Source of the DNA: an uncultured Alphaproteobacteria bacterium
Lineage (GTDB): Bacteria > Pseudomonadota > Alphaproteobacteria > Bin95
DNA: 10,322 bases
Direction of reading: 5' to 3'
Assembly (NCBI GenBank): GCA_913060845.1
Contig: CAJXVF010000036.1
Coordinates: forward strand, 1 to 10,322
Position numbers and translations under genes: made by a program. The notes under the pieces were generated by a model. That model saw only the letters and a list, made by a program, of their open reading frames with translations. It was not told the DNA's origin and made no database searches. Shown one piece after another: positions 6,183 to 10,322 of the stretch (position 1 is the first letter of the stretch; every line of letters begins with the position of its first letter).

Positions 6183-6901
6183 CACGTGGCTCCCCCTTCC
6201 AAATAGGCGGCGCGGATTTCTGGCCTCGCCAATAGGTCTTTACCGGCGCCGGTCATCTGGATGGTGCCGTTGACCAGCACATAGCCCCGGTGCGCCAGCC
6301 GCAGTGCATGGTAGGCGTTCTGCTCGACCAGCAGGATTGTGACGCCCTGCTGCACATTGATCTGCTTGATCGCCGTGAATATTTGGCGGACCAGCATGGG
6401 CGCAATACCAAGTGACGGCTCATCTAGCAGAAGCAGGCGAGGGCGGCTCATTAGCGCTCTGCCAATCGCAAGCATTTGTTGTTCGCCGCCAGAAAGCGTG
6501 CCGCCGCGTTGCTCAGCCCGTTCTTTCAGGCGCGGGAACAGGGTGTAGACCTGCTCTAAATCGGTGTCGAAATTCGCAGGCTCACTGAACGCCGCGCCCA
6601 TCTTCAGGTTTTCTAGAACGGTCATGCGCGGGAAAATACGCCGACCCTCTGGGGATTGGCTGATGCCTTTCCGCATAATCTGATGGGTCGGCAGGGCGGT
6701 GATGTCCTCGCTCTCAAACACAATGCTGCCTGTGCGGGCCTGAGGCGATCCACAGATCGTCATCAGTAGAGTGGATTTTCCTGCGCCATTCGCACCAATC
6801 AGCGTAACAATCTCGCCCTCTTCAACGTGTATATCAACACCGTGCAGGGCTTGAATGGCACCGTAGAAGGTCTCGACGCCGGAAACGGTTAGCATGCTCA
6901 T
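6182..6901 (-). CDS. livF: Branched-chain amino acid ABC transporter ATP-binding protein LivF
   Basis: This 239-residue cytoplasmic ATPase powers the LivHM channel together with LivG. Motifs seen are Walker A GANGAGKST (36-44), Q-loop Q82 in SQSPEGRRIFP, ABC signature LSGGEQQ (136-142), Walker B LLLLDEP (D160, E161) and the SLGIAP D-loop region. VEQNA (192-196) has glutamine at the switch position where most ABC proteins have histidine, as is usual in LivF. The length is normal for the family. The ATG at 6901 overlaps the livG stop in an ATGA (4-base overlap). An ATG two codons later (6895) is possible but breaks that coupling. The stop overlaps the next gene by one base. Confidence 0.95.
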   Translation of the reverse strand: MSMLTVSGVETFYGAIQALHGVDIHVEEGEIVTLIGANGAGKSTLLMTICGSPQARTGSIVFESEDITALPTHQIMRKGISQSPEGRRIFPRMTVLENLKMGAAFSEPANFDTDLEQVYTLFPRLKERAEQRGGTLSGGEQQMLAIGRALMSRPRLLLLDEPSLGIAPMLVRQIFTAIKQINVQQGVTILLVEQNAYHALRLAHRGYVLVNGTIQMTGAGKDLLARPEIRAAYLEGGAT

Positions 6902-7734
6902 TGGCGGTCTCCGATAGCTTCGGCGTCGATATCGTCATTTTCCTCATCATCGCCAAGATATGCGCGGATGACATCTGGGTTGGACCGGACGGATTCAGGA
7001 TCGCCTTCAGCAATCTTCTGCCCATAGTCCAGCACGACGATATGATCTGAAATCTCCATGACCATGCTCATGTCATGTTCGATCAACAGAACGCCGACGC
7101 CGCTATCATCACGGATGAAGCGGAGCAGCCCGTTCAAATCCGCCGTTTCACGCGGATTGAGGCCAGCAGCGGGTTCATCAAGGCAGAGGATTTGTGGCTC
7201 CGTACACATTGCACGGGCGATTTCGAGGCGACGTTGATCACCGTAAGGCAAGTCGCCAGCGGGCTCATCGGCGCGGTCAATCAAGTTGATCTTCTCTAGC
7301 CAATAGCGGCCGAGCTCTACAGCGGCACCTTCTGCCCTACGGTAACTGGGAACGCCGAATAGCCCTAGGACAGACCATCCAGACGCGCGCATCAGCTTAT
7401 TGTGTTGCGCGACCAGCAGGTTCTCCAACACAGACATGGCTGGAAAAAGCCGGATATTCTGGAAAGTACGCGCGACACCTGCCACCTGGCCGATACGGAA
7501 ATCATCCATGCGCTCCAGGTAATGCTCTTTCTCAGCACCCGCCAATACAAGCCTGCCAACAGTGGGCTTGTAGAAACCGGTAAGGCAGTTGAAGACCGTG
7601 GTCTTACCGGCACCGTTGGGGCCGATGATAGAGGTAATCCGGCGTTTTTCAGCGATGAAAGAAACATCGTTCACGGCGATTAGGCCGCCAAAGCGCATGG
7701 ATAAATGTTCGACGGTGAGAAGGGGCTCACTCAT
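6898..7734 (-). CDS. livG: Branched-chain amino acid ABC transporter ATP-binding protein LivG
   Basis: This 278-residue ATPase is the partner of LivF. It shows Walker A GPNGAGKTT (38-46), Q-loop Q92 in ARTFQNIRLFP, Walker B ILCLDEP (D186, E187), D-loop AAGLNP and switch histidine H220 (IEHDM). The signature is LPYGDQRRLEIARA (from 162), the degenerate form typical of LivG, rather than LSGGQ. The segment GWSVLGLFGVPSYRRAE (119-135) is the LivG-type insertion. The C-terminus after YLG (259-261) is unusually acidic, with DDEENDDID, and longer than in typical LivG proteins of about 255 residues. The start at 7734 overlaps the livM stop in an ATGA. Confidence 0.95.
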   Translation of the reverse strand: MSEPLLTVEHLSMRFGGLIAVNDVSFIAEKRRITSIIGPNGAGKTTVFNCLTGFYKPTVGRLVLAGAEKEHYLERMDDFRIGQVAGVARTFQNIRLFPAMSVLENLLVAQHNKLMRASGWSVLGLFGVPSYRRAEGAAVELGRYWLEKINLIDRADEPAGDLPYGDQRRLEIARAMCTEPQILCLDEPAAGLNPRETADLNGLLRFIRDDSGVGVLLIEHDMSMVMEISDHIVVLDYGQKIAEGDPESVRSNPDVIRAYLGDDEENDDIDAEAIGDRQ

Positions 7735-9029
7735 GGCTTTGCCTCCTTATCGCCGTGCAGCTTCACCGTCGGTTCCCGGTTGGCGAGCAGGCCGCGGGGC
7801 TTCCAAACCATGATCGCGACCATCGCCATGCCGAACGCCAGCATGCGGAATTCTTCCAGGCCGCGGAACATCTCTGTCCCGCCGATTAGAACCGCGGCGG
7901 CGATCACAACGCCGATCTGGCTGCCCATACCGCCCAATACGACGATTGCCAGGATCACGGCGCTTTCAATAAAGGTGAAGCTCTCTGGGCTGATGAAGCC
8001 TTGCCGTGTCGCGAAGAATGCGCCCGCAAACCCGCCAAACATGGCGCCGATAGCGAAGGCTGTAAGCTTGGTGTTGGTTGGGTTTAGGCCAAGGGAACGG
8101 CAGGCAATTTCATCTTCACGCAGAGCTTCCCAGGCACGGCCAACGGGTAGCTTCCTGATGCGGAGCGTGAATGCGTTGGTGATCAGCGCCAGAATAAAGA
8201 TCAGATAATAGAGGAATATGATCCTGTGGATGGAGGAATAATCCAGTCCAAAGAATTGGTGAAATGTCTCCCCCTCGCTGGAGGATCGCTTGAACGGCAA
8301 CCCAAAAAAGTCTGGCCTCGGGATGCGAGAGAGGCCATCTGGTCCACCCGTGAACTGATACCAGTTCAGCAGCACAACCCGCACAATTTCACCGAATCCG
8401 AGCGTCACGATAGCGAGATAATCGCCCCGCAGGCGCAATACGGGGAAGCCCAGGATGACACCAAAGAATGCGGCAAACAGGCCAGCCAAAGGCAAACAGA
8501 CCCAGTATGACCAGCCAAAATGCGCGGCAATCAGCGCGTAGGAATACGCGCCGACGGCATAGAAGGCGACATAACCAAGGTCGAGCAGGCCCGCCAAGCC
8601 AACCACAATGTTGAGGCCCCACCCCAGCATCACATAGGTCAGCACAAGGATGCCGATATCCAAGTAATACCGGGTCTTGTCATGCAACCCCAGATTTTCG
8701 GTCAGATTCAGTGTGACGGGCAACGTCAACGCAAACGCAAACGAAGCCCACCCAATCCAGATCGCGACGGACTTGAGGCGCGCGGATTTCTCCGTTTTCG
8801 TTTCCTTCGGGCTCCGCTGTTGCAGCGCCTGGCGGATTAGGCTGATGACAAAGTGGCCAACCGCGACGCCAAGTGTGGTCAGTGCTGCGTCGCCCATACG
8901 AATATCGATCACCATGCCGTCTTGGCCGGAGGTGGTTCTGAGGCCCATCATCGGCACTGTCAGGGCGAGCGCGACGATGCCGGCCAGGAGTGATTCCTTG
9001 GCCTGCTGCGGATAATCAATTGGGGCCAT
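7731..9029 (-). CDS. livM: Branched-chain amino acid ABC transporter permease LivM
   Basis: This 432-residue inner-membrane channel subunit is close in length to E. coli LivM. Residues 1-115 form an N-terminal extension with about three hydrophobic segments and a charged linker (RSPKETKTEKSARLK, 72-86), resembling the extra domain of long LivM proteins. The permease core follows, with GLNIVVGLAGLLDLGYVAFY (138-157), PVLRLRGDYLAIVTLGFGE (196-214) and the cytoplasmic coupling loop GRAWEALREDEIACRSLGLN (297-316), which contacts an ATPase subunit. The C-terminal GGMGSQIGVVIAAAV region (366-380) is also typical. The start at 9029 lies 4 bases after the livH stop, with AGAAGG about 9 bases upstream. 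It overlaps livG by 4 bases. Confidence 0.95.
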   Translation of the reverse strand: MAPIDYPQQAKESLLAGIVALALTVPMMGLRTTSGQDGMVIDIRMGDAALTTLGVAVGHFVISLIRQALQQRSPKETKTEKSARLKSVAIWIGWASFAFALTLPVTLNLTENLGLHDKTRYYLDIGILVLTYVMLGWGLNIVVGLAGLLDLGYVAFYAVGAYSYALIAAHFGWSYWVCLPLAGLFAAFFGVILGFPVLRLRGDYLAIVTLGFGEIVRVVLLNWYQFTGGPDGLSRIPRPDFFGLPFKRSSSEGETFHQFFGLDYSSIHRIIFLYYLIFILALITNAFTLRIRKLPVGRAWEALREDEIACRSLGLNPTNTKLTAFAIGAMFGGFAGAFFATRQGFISPESFTFIESAVILAIVVLGGMGSQIGVVIAAAVLIGGTEMFRGLEEFRMLAFGMAMVAIMVWKPRGLLANREPTVKLHGDKEAKP

Positions 9030-9033
9030 GCCC

Positions 9034-9948
9034 TTAAACCTTCTCGACTTCTGGGCGGCCCAGCAGGCCCGTTGGCCTGAAGATCAGCACCAGAACCAGG
9101 ATCGCGAAGGCGGCGACATCCTTGTATTCGACGGTGAAATAACCGGACCAGAAGGTCTCGATCAGACCAATCAGCAAGCCGCCGAGCATCGCGCCGGGCA
9201 AGGAGCCGATCCCGCCGAGCACCGCCGCCGTGAAGGCCTTGATGCCGACCAAGAAGCCGATGAAAAAGTCGATGACACCGTAGTAGAGCAAGAACATCAT
9301 GCCAGCGACTGCAGCTAGAGCAGCGCCCATGACAAATGTGAGGGAGATCGTGCGATTGACGTCTAGCCCCAATAGCGAGGCCATTTTCATATCCTGCTCA
9401 CAGGCGCGCTGTGTGCGACCGATGGGGGTCTTGGCGATCAACAGAGAGAACCCGGCCATCAGGACGACGGTTGTGACGACGATAATGATCTGCAGATAGG
9501 AGAGGGTGACGGCAAAGTTACCTTTCTCCATCACTACAAACCCGCCTTCGACCATCGGCTGGAGCGGTTTAACGCGGGCACCTTGGCTTAGCTGCACGAA
9601 GTTCTGCAGGAAGATCGACATGCCAATGGCGGAAATTAATGCCGCCAGCCTGAACGAGCCACGTAAGGGGCGGTAAGCCACGCGCTCCAATGCCCAGCCA
9701 TAGACGGCTGCAATCAGCATCGCGGCGAGTAAGGCCAGGATGATCAGCACTCCAGCGCCGCCGAACCCAACAGCACCCAGGCCGACGATCACGATCAGCG
9801 CACCGAATGCGCCCACCATGAAGATATCGCCGTGCGCAAAATTAATCATACCGATAATGCCATAGACCATCGTGTAGCCAATCGCGATCAGGCCGTAGAT
9901 TGACCCGAGCGCCAGACCATTAATGAGCTGCTGAACGAAGTATTCCAT
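9034..9948 (-). CDS. livH: Branched-chain amino acid ABC transporter permease LivH
   Basis: This 304-residue inner-membrane permease subunit pairs with LivM. Landmarks are NGLALGSIYGLIAIGYTMVY (10-29), GMINFAHGDIFM (33-44), ERVAYRPLRGS (88-98), the coupling loop GRTQRACEQDMKMASLLGLD (177-196) and KAFTAAVLGGIGSLPGAMLG (237-256). It ends RPTGLLGRPEVEKV as usual. It is the first gene of the minus-strand operon. The start at 9948 begins the standard LivH N-terminus. Its ribosome site is poor: the nearest purine run (GGGGGA on the minus strand) is about 12-13 bases away. The divergent intergenic region at 9949-10086 must hold its promoter. Confidence 0.95.
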   Translation of the reverse strand: MEYFVQQLINGLALGSIYGLIAIGYTMVYGIIGMINFAHGDIFMVGAFGALIVIVGLGAVGFGGAGVLIILALLAAMLIAAVYGWALERVAYRPLRGSFRLAALISAIGMSIFLQNFVQLSQGARVKPLQPMVEGGFVVMEKGNFAVTLSYLQIIIVVTTVVLMAGFSLLIAKTPIGRTQRACEQDMKMASLLGLDVNRTISLTFVMGAALAAVAGMMFLLYYGVIDFFIGFLVGIKAFTAAVLGGIGSLPGAMLGGLLIGLIETFWSGYFTVEYKDVAAFAILVLVLIFRPTGLLGRPEVEKV

Positions 9949-10086
9949 GGCGTGGACGCATCCCCCGAAGGTAGCGGTAACTATCGTTTAACCCTGTTAG
10001 ACCCTTGCGTGGACGAACGCTAGTTCCGCATTGAAGATTCTGGGGGTATGGTCTGCTAAATCCGAAATTTATGCAGGAATTCTTTT
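9949..10086. promoter_or_regulatory. Divergent intergenic region with 9-base direct repeat
   Basis: This 138-base gap separates livH (minus) from the RutE-like gene (plus) and must hold at least their start signals. GCGTGGACG occurs twice, at 9950-9958 and 10007-10015. Each copy is the left part of a GCGT/ACGC inverted pair (2-base gap in the first, 6-base gap in the second). A weak plus-strand promoter candidate is TTGAAG (10031-10036) with GCTAAA 18 bases on. I see no convincing minus-strand promoter. AGGA at 10075-10078 serves the plus-strand gene. No small ORF of interest was seen. Confidence 0.45.
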
Positions 10087-10322
10087 ATGTCAGACGATCC
10101 TAAAGCCGCAAAGGCAGAAGCTGAGGCCGATTTCCGTGCAATGAAGGCCAAGACGGCGCGCCTGTCTGATGAAGGGCTAGACCTGCTGTTTCATGAGGCG
10201 CGTACCTGTTACGGCTGGCAGGATAAGACTGTTGCAAAGGAAACGTTGAAACGGCTTGTGGCGCTGTCGCTACTGCCGCCAACGAGCGCAAATATGTCTC
10301 CTGCGCGCTTCGTATTTGTAAC
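10087..10322 (+). CDS. rutE: Malonic semialdehyde reductase RutE-like nitroreductase, 3' end missing
   Basis: The visible 78 residues of this gene match, from memory, the N-terminus of E. coli RutE, an FMN-dependent nitroreductase-fold enzyme that reduces malonic semialdehyde to 3-hydroxypropanoate in pyrimidine breakdown. Matching landmarks are LDLLFHEARTCYGW (31-44) and PPTSANMSPARFVFV (64-78), the latter aligning with GPTSAN-SPAR-VF. About 20 extra residues rich in Ala, Lys, Glu and Asp precede the conserved part. The ATG at 10087 is preceded by AGGA with an 8-base gap. The gene runs off the window, at about 40% of the expected length of roughly 200-215 residues. No other rut gene is visible, so it may serve general aldehyde or quinone reduction instead. 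Its substrate is unproven, but family membership is fairly secure. Confidence 0.8.
   Translation, partial: MSDDPKAAKAEAEADFRAMKAKTARLSDEGLDLLFHEARTCYGWQDKTVAKETLKRLVALSLLPPTSANMSPARFVFV

Noticed and set aside
6183..6185. GTG start one codon upstream for the small membrane protein
   Set aside because: The ATG at 6182 has better spacing to the AAGGGGGAG site and forms the usual TGATG coupling with livF.
7705..8208. 167-residue plus-strand reading frame
   Set aside because: It is antisense to livM and livG, which have complete domain motifs; its Pro/Ser/Arg/Ile-rich composition is typical of a shadow frame.

Overview
This is an ordinary bacterial chromosomal segment, most likely from an alphaproteobacterium. 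The reasons are a moderately high GC content, a TAXI-type TRAP transporter with a fused permease, and a liv operon carrying a small extra membrane protein of a kind I associate with alphaproteobacterial liv loci. I cannot name a genus. No RNA gene, CRISPR array, insertion sequence or prophage gene is visible. The first 48 bases are not genomic: they are an Illumina Nextera index adapter left on the contig end, so native sequence starts at about base 49.

Left part, plus strand (49-3753): a tightly packed cluster holds the 3' two-thirds of a TAXI-family periplasmic solute receptor, a fused 4TM/12TM TRAP permease overlapping it by 13 bases, and a metallo-beta-lactamase-fold hydrolase 4 bases further on. 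The receptor and permease form a sodium-type secondary importer for an unknown organic anion. The hydrolase has all its metal ligands and may act on the imported compound or a derivative; that link rests only on co-transcription.

Middle and right part, minus strand (9948 down to 3763): a complete branched-chain amino acid type ABC importer in the order livH, livM, livG, livF, a three-helix small membrane protein, the periplasmic binding protein (livK-like), then a short-chain dehydrogenase. The first five genes are coupled by 1-4 base overlaps or a 4-base gap. The binding protein gene stands apart, with its own leader of 141 bases. That leader contains a good sigma-70-like promoter, a perfect palindrome near the predicted start site and a longer inverted repeat over the -35 box. 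A strong hairpin follows the binding-protein gene and separates it from the dehydrogenase. The dehydrogenase converges with the hydrolase, with 9 bases between the stop codons.

Right edge: a 138-base intergenic region separates livH from a divergent plus-strand gene whose visible N-terminal 78 residues match RutE-type malonic semialdehyde reductases (nitroreductase fold). It runs off the window.

Overall the window is two nutrient importers with associated enzymes. I found no clear new defence or mobile system. The points most worth a second look are the adapter remnant, the leader architecture of the binding-protein gene, the GNRA-capped hairpin, the conserved-looking small membrane protein inside the liv operon, and the hydrolase tied to the TAXI transporter.
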